In this document: piece by piece, positions 9,002 to 18,356 of the stretch | Layout: each line of letters starts with the position of its first letter | Position numbering within the stretch: the first letter of the stretch is position 1 | NCBI RefSeq assembly: GCF_900590755.1 | Contig: NZ_UUOC01000025.1 | Location: 62,001 to 126,000, forward strand | Origin: Pseudomonas viridiflava | GTDB taxonomy: Bacteria; Pseudomonadota; Gammaproteobacteria; Pseudomonadales; Pseudomonadaceae | Reading direction: 5' to 3' | DNA: 64,000 bases | Program-made: the position numbers and the translations under genes | The notes under the pieces: generated by a model | Databases searched by the model: none | Told to the model about the DNA's origin: nothing | Seen by the model: only the letters and a program-made list of their open reading frames with translations

Positions 9002-9460
9002 ATGCTTGACCTTAAAAATTCAGCTTCGCAGCAAATCGCCATGGAAGCGTTCTTCTTCGGCTACCAGGCCTTCACCGCCAAGGCCGACGAAATGCTCGAC
9101 CGCCGTGGCTTCAGCCGGGTGCATCAACGCATCGTGTTTTTCATCGCCCGCTATCCCGGCTTGAGCGTGAAAGAACTGCTCGGTGTGCTCGGCGTCAGCA
9201 AGCAGGCCCTCAATGCGCCGCTGCGGCAATTGATGGCAATGGATCTGGTCCTGAGCGAAGCGCCCGTCAGCGACAAACGCAAACGTCTGCTGGTTCTGAC
9301 TGAAGAAGGTCTCAAGTTCGAGCAAGCGCTGCGCCGTGAGCAGGTCAAACTTTTGCAGAGGGTCTTCGCCGAAGCCGGTCGCGAGGCGGTGGACGGCTGG
9401 CTGCAGGTCAACCTGGCGCTGGGGGATACGTTGCCTCACAGAGCACCGGGTGATCTGTAG
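9002..9460 (+). CDS. MarR-type winged-helix regulator
   Basis: The product is 152 residues. The winged-helix core is visible: a helix containing GLSVKELLGVLGVSKQALNAPLRQLMAMDLV, then the wing SEAPVSDKRKRLLVLTEEG. MarR proteins are dimers that repress nearby genes and release DNA when a ligand binds. It is transcribed away from the aminotransferase-GST pair, which are its likely targets. The ATG at 9002 is the first in frame that yields a full N-terminal dimer helix. The ligand is unknown. Confidence 0.85.
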   Translation: MLDLKNSASQQIAMEAFFFGYQAFTAKADEMLDRRGFSRVHQRIVFFIARYPGLSVKELLGVLGVSKQALNAPLRQLMAMDLVLSEAPVSDKRKRLLVLTEEGLKFEQALRREQVKLLQRVFAEAGREAVDGWLQVNLALGDTLPHRAPGDL

Positions 9461-9497
9461 GAGGTTCCTTATCGTCCGAAAGCCGCGCTGCCGGCCC

Positions 9498-9587
9498 CTG
9501 TAGGAGTGAGCTTGCTCGCGATGGCGTCAGGTCAGACGCCGATTGATCGACTGACATACCGCATCGCGAGCAAGCTCACTCCTACAG
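9498..9587. repeat. REP doublet (type A)
   Basis: Two inverted copies of a unit with core GGAGTGAGCTTGCTCGCGAT flank a short spacer, forming one long imperfect palindrome typical of Pseudomonas REPINs. The same unit recurs at 11028 and 63042. Confidence 0.85.
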
Positions 9588-9627
9588 AGAAAGATCACAG
9601 ATTCATATAGTTACCTTTTTTGATCAG

Positions 9628-9689
9628 GGCTGCCGAAGGCTGCGAATCGCGAAGACATCACCATTCGCAGCCTTCGGCAGCTCCTACAG
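9628..9689. repeat. REP doublet (type B, left arm shortened)
   Basis: GCTGCCGAAGGCTGCGAA is mirrored by TTCGCAGCCTTCGGCAGC, and only the right copy keeps the outer CTCCTACAG. It sits 40 bases after a type A doublet. Confidence 0.8.
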
Positions 9690-9814
9690 AAAGAGCACAG
9701 CCCCGACCTCTTCAAAACTGTACTGACATATGCGTCCCTCGCTGTATCGCAATGCCTTGTTACGACTGCGTTTAGGCTGGCGCTCTGTTGCTGATTGAGC
9801 TCAAGGAACGCTTG

Positions 9815-11005
9815 ATGACTACCTCTTCCCCTGCCCGTCTACGCCCTCTGGCCGATTCTTCTCCCGCCGCTGTAGTGGCCGGTTTCATTGCCATGATGAC
9901 GGGCTGCACCAGCTCGCTGGTGTTGATGTTTCAGGCCGGCCAGGCGGCGGGGCTGACCAGCGCGCAGATTTCATCGTGGATCTGGGCGCTGTTCATGGGC
10001 ATGGCGGTATGCAGCATCGGCCTGTCTCTGCGCTATCGCACGCCGATCACTGTGGCCTGGTCGACCCCGGGCGCGGCATTGCTGATTACCAGCCTGGGCG
10101 GTGTGGCGTATCCCGAGGCCATTGGCGCGTTTATCACCAGCGCAGTGCTGGTCATCATTTGCGGCGTGACCGGCAGTTTCGAGCGCATGGTCAAACGCAT
10201 TCCGGCGTCTCTGGCCGCCGCCCTGCTGGCAGGGATTCTGTTCAAGATCGGCAGCGAAATTTTCGTCGCTGCCCAGCATCGCACCGGCCTGGTGCTGGGC
10301 ATGTTCTTCACCTACCTGCTGGTCAAGCGTGTATCGCCGCGTTACGCGGTGCTGGCGTCGCTGCTGGCAGGCACAGTGCTGTCGGGTTTCCTGGGCTTGC
10401 TGGACTTCAGCGGCTTTGCACTGGAAGTCGCCCTGCCGGTCTGGACCACGCCGGAGTTTTCCTTCGCCGCCACCATCAGCATCGGCATCCCGCTGTTTGT
10501 CGTGGCCATGACCTCGCAAAACATGCCGGGCATTGCCGTGCTGCGCGCCGACGGCTACCAGGTCCCGGCTTCGCCGCTGATTTCGGCGACTGGCATCGCC
10601 TCTTTGCTGACCGCACCATTCGGTTCACACGGGATCAATCTCGCCGCCATCAGCGCCGCAATCTGCACTGGCGAGCACGCCCATGAAGACCGCAACAAGC
10701 GTTATACCGCGGCGATCTGGTGCGGAATTTTCTACGCCATCGCCGGTATTTTCGGTGCCACGCTGGCGGCGTTGTTTGCCTCGTTCCCGAAAGAACTGGT
10801 GCTGTCGATCGCGGCTCTGGCGCTGTTCGGCTCAATCATCAACGGCCTGACCGTTGCCATGACAGAGCCAAAGGAACGCGAAGCCGCCCTCATCACCTTC
10901 ATGGTGACCGCATCGGGCTTAACCCTGTTCTCAATTGGCTCGGCGTTCTGGGGGATTGTGGCGGGGGTGCTGACGTTGCTGATTTTGAATGGCCGTCGTG
11001 GCTGA
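9815..11005 (+). CDS. benE: BenE-type benzoate/H+ symporter
   Basis: The product is 396 residues with about twelve hydrophobic segments. The family signs are the N-terminal SPAAVVAGFIAMMTGCTSSLVLMFQAGQAAGL, the TPITVAWSTPGAALL segment, and the conserved TSQNMPGIAVLRADGYQVP. BenE carries benzoate into the cytoplasm. The ATG at 9815 has AAGGA about 8 bases upstream, which makes it better than the TTG at 9788. It stands alone between REP elements, with no ben or cat genes nearby, so the actual substrate may differ. Confidence 0.88.
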   Translation: MTTSSPARLRPLADSSPAAVVAGFIAMMTGCTSSLVLMFQAGQAAGLTSAQISSWIWALFMGMAVCSIGLSLRYRTPITVAWSTPGAALLITSLGGVAYPEAIGAFITSAVLVIICGVTGSFERMVKRIPASLAAALLAGILFKIGSEIFVAAQHRTGLVLGMFFTYLLVKRVSPRYAVLASLLAGTVLSGFLGLLDFSGFALEVALPVWTTPEFSFAATISIGIPLFVVAMTSQNMPGIAVLRADGYQVPASPLISATGIASLLTAPFGSHGINLAAISAAICTGEHAHEDRNKRYTAAIWCGIFYAIAGIFGATLAALFASFPKELVLSIAALALFGSIINGLTVAMTEPKEREAALITFMVTASGLTLFSIGSAFWGIVAGVLTLLILNGRRG

Positions 11006-11027
11006 GATTGAACATGAACACGGCCTT

Positions 11028-11115
11028 TGTAGGAGTGAGCTTGCTCGCGATCGCGTCCGGTCAGACGATGATTAATCGCCAAGTAGACCGTATCGCGAGC
11101 AAGCTCACTCCTACA
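11028..11115. repeat. REP doublet (type A)
   Basis: The inverted pair of the GGAGTGAGCTTGCTCGCGAT unit lies between the convergent benE and chemoreceptor genes, where it may also help to end transcription. Confidence 0.85.
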
Positions 11116-11164
11116 GGTCCCGCGGGTGGAGGACGGGGGATTACCTACAAAACACTGCAATTTT

Positions 11165-13135
11165 CTACAACCTGAAATGCCCCACCATCCCCTTCAACTC
11201 CGTCCCCAGCGACGCAAGCTCGATACTCGACGCCGCGTTGCCACGCATGGCAAAGGCTGATTGATCGGCGCTGGCACGGATATTCGTGACGCTGCGGTTG
11301 ATCTCTTCGGCCACCGAGGTTTGCTCCTCTGCGGCGGCGGCAATTTGCTGGTTCATCTGTTGGATCATCGACACGGCCGAGGCAATGCTGCCCAGGGCGC
11401 TTTCGGTTTGCAGCACGTCGCTGACCGCCAGCTTCACCAGCTCGCCGCTGCTCTGTATCTGCGCTACCGACGCTGACGCCCCGGTGCGCAGGCTGCTGAC
11501 CAACCGCTCAATTTCTTCTGTGGATTGCTGGGTGCGTTTGGCCAAGGCCCTCACTTCGTCAGCCACCACGGCGAAGCCGCGACCTTGCTCTCCAGCCCGA
11601 GCTGCTTCAATGGCGGCATTGAGCGCCAGCAGATTGGTCTGCTCTGCCACACTCTTGATCACCCCCAATACCGTACCGATGTTTTGAATCTCGGCACTCA
11701 GGCTTTCGATGCTGTGACTGGCCGACGCAGAAGAACTGGCCAGTTGCTCGATGCGCTGCAAGCTCTGGCGCACTACGGCCTGACCGCTATCGACCTTGTC
11801 ATCGGCGCTTTGCGCGGCCAGTGCCGCTTCTTCAGCGTTGCGGGCCACGTCATGGACAGTGGCGGTCATCTGGTTCATCGCCGTGGCCACCTGCTCGGTC
11901 TCTTGCTGCTGGCTGCTGACTTCGCGATTGGTCTGTTCAGTCACAGCGGAAAGGGAATGCGCAGAGGTCGCCAACTGTTCGATACCCGCCTGCAAGCCAC
12001 TGACAATGCCACTCAACCCGGCGCCCATCTGCTGCATGGCAAGCATCAACTGGCCAATCTCGTCGCGACGTGAAACCTCGATATGGCCGCTCAAATCCCC
12101 GGCTGCAATGCGCTGCGCAATGCCGATGACGCTGCGCAACGGTTTGACGATCAACCGGGTGATCAACAACGAAGCGATCAAGCCCACCAGCAGCGCCACG
12201 ATGGATGAACCAATGATCTGCATCGCGTTGGTCTGCAATTGCGCCTGCATCGACTGATCTTCAGCGCCATACGCCTGCTTCACCAACTCCACCACTTGCC
12301 GGGCATTGGCGGCCAGTTGCAAAGACACCTTCGCCTCATCGGCCAGCAGCCCGGTGTACTCGTTGAGTTTGTCGTTGAAATTGACAATATGCGTGCTGAC
12401 CTCGCCGATGACCGTGAGATAGCCGTCATCCTTGATCACGCCCTTGAGTTCTTCAGCCAGCGCCCGGGCTTCATCGGCCTGTGCAATTCTGCCGGTTTTG
12501 ACCTCGTCTCCCGAGCCGGTTTTACGGCTCTTGTCCAGCCGCACCCGGGCCTCATCCATGGCCTGCATCATCAGCTTCGACACCTGACTGACCTGATTGG
12601 ACTGCTCAATGAACTCCGAACCCTGCTCGCCTTTGGAATCCTTGAGGCCATAGGTGCCGTCATCGGCCAGACCCGCCTGCAGCACGTCAAGGTTATTGGC
12701 CACACTGGACACCGACCAACTGGCCATTTCCAGGGCCAGGTCCTTGCTCTGACTGATGTCTACGAACTGATCGAACGACGTTCGGTAATCTGCCAGGGCT
12801 TGCTGAACCTGGCTCATCATTGCCTGATTGGCGGGCGACTGACTCTTGAGTTGCTCGGCCTGGGCGTTGAGCTGATCGACCCCCGCGTGGAGTTGCTCGG
12901 CGACCTTAGGGTCGCTGCGCAGCGCGTAATCCTGCTCCAGCAGGCGAACCTTGAGCAGTTCGCTGTTGAGAGAGGACATCTGCTTGAGGCCATCAAAGTG
13001 ACCACTGATGTTTTTCAGCGACCAGACTCCGATAGCGGCGACTACAGCGGTCAACAGCAACACCAGGGTGAAGCCCACCCCGAGTTTCTTCGCCATCCCG
13101 AGATTGGCAAAACGTGCTTGCACGGCCGAAATCAT
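11165..13135 (-). CDS. Methyl-accepting chemotaxis protein with HBM-type sensor domain
   Basis: The product is 656 residues. A first membrane helix (near residues 15-37) is followed by about 250 periplasmic residues, mostly helical, of the length and style of the helical bimodular (HBM) domain found in McpS-like receptors of organic acids. A second helix ([20 protein letters not shown]), a HAMP linker ([25 protein letters not shown]) and the signalling domain follow. The hairpin tip motif is [35 protein letters not shown]. There is no C-terminal CheR-binding pentapeptide. The ATG at 13135 has AAGGATC upstream. The ligand is unknown; TCA-cycle acids are a fair guess from the family. Confidence 0.93.
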   Translation of the reverse strand: MISAVQARFANLGMAKKLGVGFTLVLLLTAVVAAIGVWSLKNISGHFDGLKQMSSLNSELLKVRLLEQDYALRSDPKVAEQLHAGVDQLNAQAEQLKSQSPANQAMMSQVQQALADYRTSFDQFVDISQSKDLALEMASWSVSSVANNLDVLQAGLADDGTYGLKDSKGEQGSEFIEQSNQVSQVSKLMMQAMDEARVRLDKSRKTGSGDEVKTGRIAQADEARALAEELKGVIKDDGYLTVIGEVSTHIVNFNDKLNEYTGLLADEAKVSLQLAANARQVVELVKQAYGAEDQSMQAQLQTNAMQIIGSSIVALLVGLIASLLITRLIVKPLRSVIGIAQRIAAGDLSGHIEVSRRDEIGQLMLAMQQMGAGLSGIVSGLQAGIEQLATSAHSLSAVTEQTNREVSSQQQETEQVATAMNQMTATVHDVARNAEEAALAAQSADDKVDSGQAVVRQSLQRIEQLASSSASASHSIESLSAEIQNIGTVLGVIKSVAEQTNLLALNAAIEAARAGEQGRGFAVVADEVRALAKRTQQSTEEIERLVSSLRTGASASVAQIQSSGELVKLAVSDVLQTESALGSIASAVSMIQQMNQQIAAAAEEQTSVAEEINRSVTNIRASADQSAFAMRGNAASSIELASLGTELKGMVGHFRL

Positions 13136-13314
13136 AGCGATCCTTCCCCGTTGGAATAGCAAAGCCACGATGGCCTTTCAAGCAGGCCATTCAATAATCA
13201 TGCAGATTCGCAACGGGTCCGGGGATATACAAGATGTTGACGCCCAAATAATGGCAATTAGCTATGCAGGCGTCGCTTTCAGAATATTTCTGAGCAAATT
13301 AAATTTTTCGACCC

Positions 13315-14244
13315 TCAACGCGCAGCGGCAGCAACCAGCAAAGTGCCCGAATCTGCATCAAGAGAGGCCTGAGTGCCCAATGGCACGGCATAGTTGATGT
13401 CGCCATGACCTATGGGCAAACCACCCAACAGCGGAACACCCAAGCCGGACAAGCGCTCCATCAACACGTCGGAAGGCGTAACGGCGCCCGACGTCCTGGG
13501 CTCGGTGAATTGCCCGAGAGCTATGCCCACAACGCCATTAAGTGCGCCGCTGTTGAGCAATTGAGTCAGCATACGGTCGACCCGGTAAGCCGCCTCGTTC
13601 ACTTCCTCGATCAACAGAATCGCCCCGCTCAGATCCGGCATGAAGGGCGTGCCGACACTGGTACTGAGCATGCACAAATTGCCACCCAGGAGAACGCCCT
13701 CCGCCGCCCCGGCGGTTCGGACACTGAACGTCGGCTCGGCTGCATCGGCTGTGACCCGTACCGATTCGGTGCTCATGGTCGCGTGCCAGACACTGCTGGT
13801 AAACACGCCACCACGTTCAAATTGCGCAGCCACAGGGCCATGAATGGTCGCCAGTCGCGTTTGAACCCATAGAGCTTCATGGATAGCAGTGATGTCGGAG
13901 AAGCCGATTACCAGTTTCGGATCACGTCGAACGGCATCGAAATCCAGCCCCTGAACGATACGTTGTGCGCCGTAACCACCCCGGTTGCAGAAAATCGCCC
14001 GGATGTCCGGGTCAGCCAGGGCTGCGTTAAAGTCAGCCAGCCGATGCTCGTCCGTACCGGCATAGAAAGAATGGGTGTCCAGCGCATGAGGATAAATCCG
14101 GGGCTTGAGACCCCAGCTTTGCAAGACTTGCGCGGCGCTTTCGACTTTCGCGGCAGCTACCGGGCCCGCAGGGGAAACCAGCGCCACCGCGTCACCGGCG
14201 CGCAGCACATTGGGATAAAGGGTTTGCATACGATTCAAAGACAT
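13315..14244 (-). CDS. ldcA: LD-carboxypeptidase, peptidase family S66 (LdcA-like)
   Basis: The product is 309 residues. S66 enzymes cut the L,D bond that holds the terminal D-Ala of muropeptides during murein recycling. The catalytic elements are present: the nucleophile Ser in GFSDITAIH (near residue 115), the Glu in IEEVNEAAYRVDRML, and the His in GLPIGHGDINYAVPLG. The cytosolic enzyme has no signal peptide, as expected. I chose the ATG at 14244; the TTG at 14277 and the ATG at 14229 are alternatives, and no strong ribosome site decides between them. Confidence 0.88.
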   Translation of the reverse strand: MSLNRMQTLYPNVLRAGDAVALVSPAGPVAAAKVESAAQVLQSWGLKPRIYPHALDTHSFYAGTDEHRLADFNAALADPDIRAIFCNRGGYGAQRIVQGLDFDAVRRDPKLVIGFSDITAIHEALWVQTRLATIHGPVAAQFERGGVFTSSVWHATMSTESVRVTADAAEPTFSVRTAGAAEGVLLGGNLCMLSTSVGTPFMPDLSGAILLIEEVNEAAYRVDRMLTQLLNSGALNGVVGIALGQFTEPRTSGAVTPSDVLMERLSGLGVPLLGGLPIGHGDINYAVPLGTQASLDADSGTLLVAAAAR

Positions 14245-14327
14245 TCTGCCAACTCGTGTATCAAGTAATGAAGCCAATGTAGTGCACTGGGCTCTAGCGA
14301 GCTACCTACATGATTATTGTTCGCCAT

Positions 14328-15800
14328 TTAACTGAGCTTATCGTTGGAACGCTCGCCCCGCCCCGCTTGCAGCCGCGTGACACTGCTGCGCAACCAGCGC
14401 AGGAAGCCGGGTGAGTCTGTCGCCACCGGTTTGCTCTCCAGCATCGCAGCCCGAGCCTTGGCGCGAAATTTCGCCAGACCGGCCAACGCCCCGCGCAGCT
14501 CGGGGTGGTCCTTGACCCAGGGCTCCAGGTCCGCCAGGGCAATGCGATAAACCATGCAATCGGTCAGCGCACAGGATCGTCCAAGGGTCGGTGACTGGTC
14601 GACAAACCCGGTTTCTCCCAGCAGTTCTCCCGGCCCCATGCGCCCGACCTCAGACCATCCATCGGCACGTTCAAGAGAGACGGAAACGACACCGGACTCG
14701 ATGATATACAGCGCGTCCGGCACCACCCCGCCAGCCAGAATCACGTCTCGCGGCGCGAACGCAACGAGGTGCATATGGCGCTCCAGTTCCGCCAGATCCG
14801 TGTGACTCAACATCCGCAGCGCACCCACGGTATTGAGCACCGCTGACATCCGAGTTGCCGGCCGGACCTGATCCTGGCGGGGTTCGCTGGCCGCCAGCTG
14901 GCGATAGATCAAATCGTGCAACTGATTACGCACCGCAGACCGGCGATCACGGGATTTGACGTAGCCGGTCACTTCATACTCGACACTGCGTAGCCCGGCC
15001 TTCAGCACCACCGCGCTGGCCGCTGGCTGAGGCAGCAGTTCTCGACAGCCTTGCAGCGCTTTGTCGATGGAGTCCAGCACCAGTTTGGGACGCAGCCGAA
15101 CCGACAGTTCAATCTTCAAGCTGAACGAATGAAAATGGTCCGGACGACTGAAATTGACGATCCGGGTCTTGGCAGCCATGGCGTTGGGAATCACCGCCAT
15201 GCTGCCTTCGGCCGTGAGCAGATGGGTCGAGCGCCAATCGATTTCGATCACTTTGCCTTCGATGTCGTCTACCCGGATCCAGTCGTCAACCCGAAAGGGT
15301 TTTGTGGCATTGAGCACGATGCCGGAAAACACGTCACTCAAGGTGCTTTGCAAAGCCAGGCCAAGGATGATCGCCACTGCGCCGGACGTTGCCAGCAGCC
15401 CCTTTACGGGTAAATCAAGCACATAGGCGGCAGCCGCAACCACTGCCACCAGAAAGATGATCGCGCTCAGCACGTCCTGCAACAGGTGCCCTTTGCCACC
15501 AATACGCGGGGCCAGCACCACGCTGGTCAGGACCGTCAGCGTCCGCGCACCGAACAGCCACCAGGCAATGCTCAATACCGTCGCCAGCACCTGCCGGGAC
15601 AGTGTCAAGTCAGTGGAGACCGTACCCAAAGGACTCAGACCTGCTTCCAGCAGCACTTTGCTGAACAGCAGAAACAGCACCAGACGCCCGACGATTTTCC
15701 AGCGCAGCCAGCGCGGGTTTATCCACTGCCAAAGGCTCAGGTCCGCCAGCAGAATCAGCGAGGCAGTGATGAAAGGAAATGCAATCCAGGGGGCGTCCAT
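14328..15800 (-). CDS. MscS-like channel fused to a cyclic-nucleotide-binding domain
   Basis: The product is 490 residues. Four or five N-terminal membrane helices lead into the MscS pore helix (KGLLATSGAVAIILGLALQSTLSDVFSGIVL, near residues 132-162) and the beta domain (FRVDDWIRVDDIEGKVIEIDWRSTHL). From about residue 335 a cAMP-type binding domain follows, with VVPDALYIIESGVVSV, the phosphate-cassette elements GELLGETGF and the GRSCAL arginine. This is the architecture called bCNG. The usual gating residues of the ligand pocket are present, so ligand binding is plausible. The ATG at 15800 lies 7 bases after GGAG. It ends 84 bp before ldcA begins. Confidence 0.9.
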   Translation of the reverse strand: MDAPWIAFPFITASLILLADLSLWQWINPRWLRWKIVGRLVLFLLFSKVLLEAGLSPLGTVSTDLTLSRQVLATVLSIAWWLFGARTLTVLTSVVLAPRIGGKGHLLQDVLSAIIFLVAVVAAAAYVLDLPVKGLLATSGAVAIILGLALQSTLSDVFSGIVLNATKPFRVDDWIRVDDIEGKVIEIDWRSTHLLTAEGSMAVIPNAMAAKTRIVNFSRPDHFHSFSLKIELSVRLRPKLVLDSIDKALQGCRELLPQPAASAVVLKAGLRSVEYEVTGYVKSRDRRSAVRNQLHDLIYRQLAASEPRQDQVRPATRMSAVLNTVGALRMLSHTDLAELERHMHLVAFAPRDVILAGGVVPDALYIIESGVVSVSLERADGWSEVGRMGPGELLGETGFVDQSPTLGRSCALTDCMVYRIALADLEPWVKDHPELRGALAGLAKFRAKARAAMLESKPVATDSPGFLRWLRSSVTRLQAGRGERSNDKLS

Positions 15801-15872
15801 CAACAAGCTCCAGAGTCCGCCGGGGCGGACTTACACAATCGGCAACAGTGACCGATAGCGGGAGAGCCTAGT

Positions 15873-15964
15873 CCTGTAGCAGCTCACGAGCAACGCGAGG
15901 CAGCGATAGCGCTCTGTCTGATAAAACGCCATCGCGGCCTCGCGCTGCTCGTGCGCTCCTACGG
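15873..15964. repeat. Degenerate REP doublet
   Basis: GCACGAGCAGCGCGAGGC-like arms face each other with several mismatches and flank a short spacer. It fills most of the gap between the divergent channel and reductase genes. Confidence 0.65.
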
Positions 15965-16096
15965 GTTCTGTGTTTTAGGTGCACCGCGCGCCCATCATCG
16001 ATCTGGATCACCACGCATTCGCTGATCAATCTTCACTTGCCCAAGTGCGGCTTAGCCACTTCAATCAATCTTTCGCCTTTTATCGAGGAAACTGCC

Positions 16097-17098
16097 ATGA
16101 CCCAGACCAATCGCCAATTCCTGCTCAGCAGACGCCCTACCGGTGCAGCCAGCCGGGAAGACTTCACCTATCAGGAAGTCCCGGTCGGCGAGCTGATTGC
16201 CGGGCAGATTCTGGTTAAAAACCACTATCTGTCCCTGGACCCGGCAATGCGTGGCTGGATGAACGAGGGTAAGTCGTACATTGCGCCGGTAGGTCTTGGG
16301 GACGTCATGCGCGCGCTGGGGGTTGGTGAAGTGCTGGCCTCGGAAAGTGACCAGTTCGCGGTAGGAGATTTCGTGCAGGGCGCGCTAGGGGTTCAGGACT
16401 ATTTTCTGGGCGAGCCTAAAGGTTTCTACAAGGTTGATCCAAAACTCTCACCGTTGCCGCGCTATCTGTCGGCGCTGGGCATGACCGGCATGACGGCCTA
16501 CTTCGCCCTGCTGGACGTGGGCGCGCCGAAAAGTGGCGACACCGTGGTGATCTCCGGGGCTGCCGGTGCCGTGGGCAGCGTTGCCGGGCAAATCGCCAAA
16601 ATCAAAGGCTGCCGGGTGATCGGCATCGCGGGCGGCAAGGAGAAATGCCAATCGCTGATCGACGAGCTGGGTTTTGATGGGGTCATCGATTACAAGAACG
16701 AGGATGTCGTCGCCGGGCTCAAACGCGAGTGCCCAAATGGCGTGAACGTGTATTTCGACAATGTGGGCGGTGACATTCTGGATGCCGTGCTCAGCAAGCT
16801 GGCGCCCAAGGCCAGGGTGGTGATTTGCGGCGCCATCAGCCAGTACAACAACACCACGGCCATCAAAGGGCCGAGCAATTACCTGTCGCTATTGGTCAAT
16901 CGCGCACGTATGGAAGGCTTTGTGGTCATGGACTACGCCAGCAAATTTGCTGATGCGGGCAAGGAAATGGCCGGCTGGATGATCGAAGGCAAGCTCAAGA
17001 GCCGCGAAGACATCGTCGATGGGCTGGAGACTTTTCCGGAAACCTTGCAGAAGCTGTTCAGTGGCGAGAACTTCGGCAAGTTGGTGTTGAAGGTCTAG
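16097..17098 (+). CDS. NADP-dependent MDR oxidoreductase (CurA/leukotriene B4 reductase-like)
   Basis: The product is 333 residues of the zinc-free medium-chain reductase family. The N-terminus has the typical NRQFLLSRRPTG start. The catalytic part includes NHYLSLDPAMRGWM, and the nucleotide fold has AASGAAGAVGS-type loop VVISGAAGAVGSVAGQIAKIKG, followed by YFDNVGGDILDAVL. Zinc-ligand cysteines are missing, as in the family. These enzymes reduce alpha,beta-unsaturated ketones and aldehydes with NADPH. The ATG at 16097 has GAGGAAAC upstream. It is monocistronic. Confidence 0.92.
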   Translation: MTQTNRQFLLSRRPTGAASREDFTYQEVPVGELIAGQILVKNHYLSLDPAMRGWMNEGKSYIAPVGLGDVMRALGVGEVLASESDQFAVGDFVQGALGVQDYFLGEPKGFYKVDPKLSPLPRYLSALGMTGMTAYFALLDVGAPKSGDTVVISGAAGAVGSVAGQIAKIKGCRVIGIAGGKEKCQSLIDELGFDGVIDYKNEDVVAGLKRECPNGVNVYFDNVGGDILDAVLSKLAPKARVVICGAISQYNNTTAIKGPSNYLSLLVNRARMEGFVVMDYASKFADAGKEMAGWMIEGKLKSREDIVDGLETFPETLQKLFSGENFGKLVLKV

Positions 17099-17121
17099 AA
17101 GCGGTAAACGCAAAACCCTTG

Positions 17122-17147
17122 TTCGCAGCGTTCGGCAGCTCCTACAG
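17122..17147. repeat. Single REP unit (type B)
   Basis: One copy of the TTCGCAGC-TTCGGCAGCTCCTACAG unit lies without a mirrored partner, just after the reductase gene. Confidence 0.6.
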
Positions 17148-17169
17148 CATCGAAGTATGCCCGGTGCTC

Positions 17170-17250
17170 CGTAGGCGCTCACCGAGGTTACGAGGCCAGC
17201 GATAGCGGTCTGTCTGACACACCGCCATCGCGAGCAAGCTCGCTCAGAGG
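17170..17250. repeat. Degenerate REP doublet (type A)
   Basis: A diverged left unit faces ATCGCGAGCAAGCTCGCTC. The spacer carries GCGGTCTGTC, also seen in other doublets here. Confidence 0.6.
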
Positions 17251-17261
17251 CTCACCGAACC

Positions 17262-17350
17262 CGTGGGAGCGAGGCTTGCCCGCGATGATCGATGACGCGG
17301 TGTGGCTGAGACACCGCAGCGCCTGATTCGCGGGCAAGCCTCGCTCCAAC
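17262..17350. repeat. REP doublet (type C)
   Basis: GGAGCGAGGCTTGCCCGCGA faces its inverse ATTCGCGGGCAAGCCTCGCT. With the two preceding units it forms a cluster of three REP elements between the convergent reductase and pyrF genes. Confidence 0.8.
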
Positions 17351-17374
17351 GGGGATCGCGATTCCCGCAGGGTC

Positions 17375-18076
17375 TTACAACGCCAACTCAGCCACAACCG
17401 CCGCCAGCGCTTTCGCCGGGTCGGCGGCCTGGCTGATCGGGCGGCCGATTACCAGATAGTCGGAACCGGCATCCAGTGCCTGACGCGGGGTCAGGATACG
17501 GCGTTGATCATCCTGGGCGCTGCCGCTCGGGCGAATCCCCGGGGTAACCAGTTGCAGTGCCGGATGCGCAGCTTTGAGGGCCTGGGCTTCCAGGGCCGAA
17601 CACACCAGCCCGTCCATGCCGGCTTTTTCAGCCAGGGCCGCCAGACGCAACACCTGCACCTGCGGTTCCACATCCAGACCGATCCCGGCGAGGTCTTCGC
17701 GCTCCATGCTGGTCAGCACGGTCACGCCAATCAGCAACGGCTGCGGGCCGCTGCGTTGGTCGAGCACTTCGCGGCAGGCCGCCATCATGCGCAAACCACC
17801 GGAGCAGTGAACGTTGACCATCCACACGCCCATCTCGGCGGCGGCCTTGACGGCCATCGCAGTGGTGTTGGGGATATCGTGAAATTTCAGATCGAGAAAA
17901 ACTTCAAAGCCCTTGTTGCGCAAGGTTTCCACGATGTCCGAAGCGCAGCTGGTGAACAGCTCCTTACCGACCTTGACCCGGCAAAGTTTCGGATCCAGCT
18001 GATCGGCCAGCTTCAAAGCGGCGTCACGGGTCGGGAAATCCAGGGCGACGATGACAGGAGTCTGGCAGACGGACAT
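17375..18076 (-). CDS. pyrF: Orotidine 5'-phosphate decarboxylase
   Basis: The product is 233 residues. The enzyme makes UMP from OMP, the last step of pyrimidine synthesis. It is a TIM barrel with the catalytic cluster [10 protein letters not shown] (Lys and two Asp), the first strand [14 protein letters not shown], and the phosphate-binding end VTPGIRPSG and [10 protein letters not shown]. The ATG at 18076 fits the family start; the longer frame to 18112 adds a tail not usual in the family. REP elements lie at its 3' side. Confidence 0.97.
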   Translation of the reverse strand: MSVCQTPVIVALDFPTRDAALKLADQLDPKLCRVKVGKELFTSCASDIVETLRNKGFEVFLDLKFHDIPNTTAMAVKAAAEMGVWMVNVHCSGGLRMMAACREVLDQRSGPQPLLIGVTVLTSMEREDLAGIGLDVEPQVQVLRLAALAEKAGMDGLVCSALEAQALKAAHPALQLVTPGIRPSGSAQDDQRRILTPRQALDAGSDYLVIGRPISQAADPAKALAAVVAELAL

Positions 18077-18356
18077 GAGCGGGTTCTCTGGTAGGTCGAA
18101 ATCGGCGCGCATTGTATCCGAACCTGTCCACGGACGGTAATTGATCCGCCGAGCTGAACCGATACAGCGCTCTGAATACGCCCTAAACCGGACAGTTCAC
18201 CGCCTTTGGCGCACCAAAGCTGCACCTTCGTCCCGCCTGCAAACGAGAACCGTTCTGCAAACGACGCTTTCTGAACCAATACGACAGTGGTTCGCCGACT
18301 GGCATGGCGACTGCAACAGGATGTTTCGATGATTTGATCGACTCAGGGAGAAGAAA

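Noticed and set aside
9498..9689. Possible CRISPR array
   Set aside because: Repeats are inverted pairs with different cores, not evenly spaced direct repeats, and no cas genes are near.
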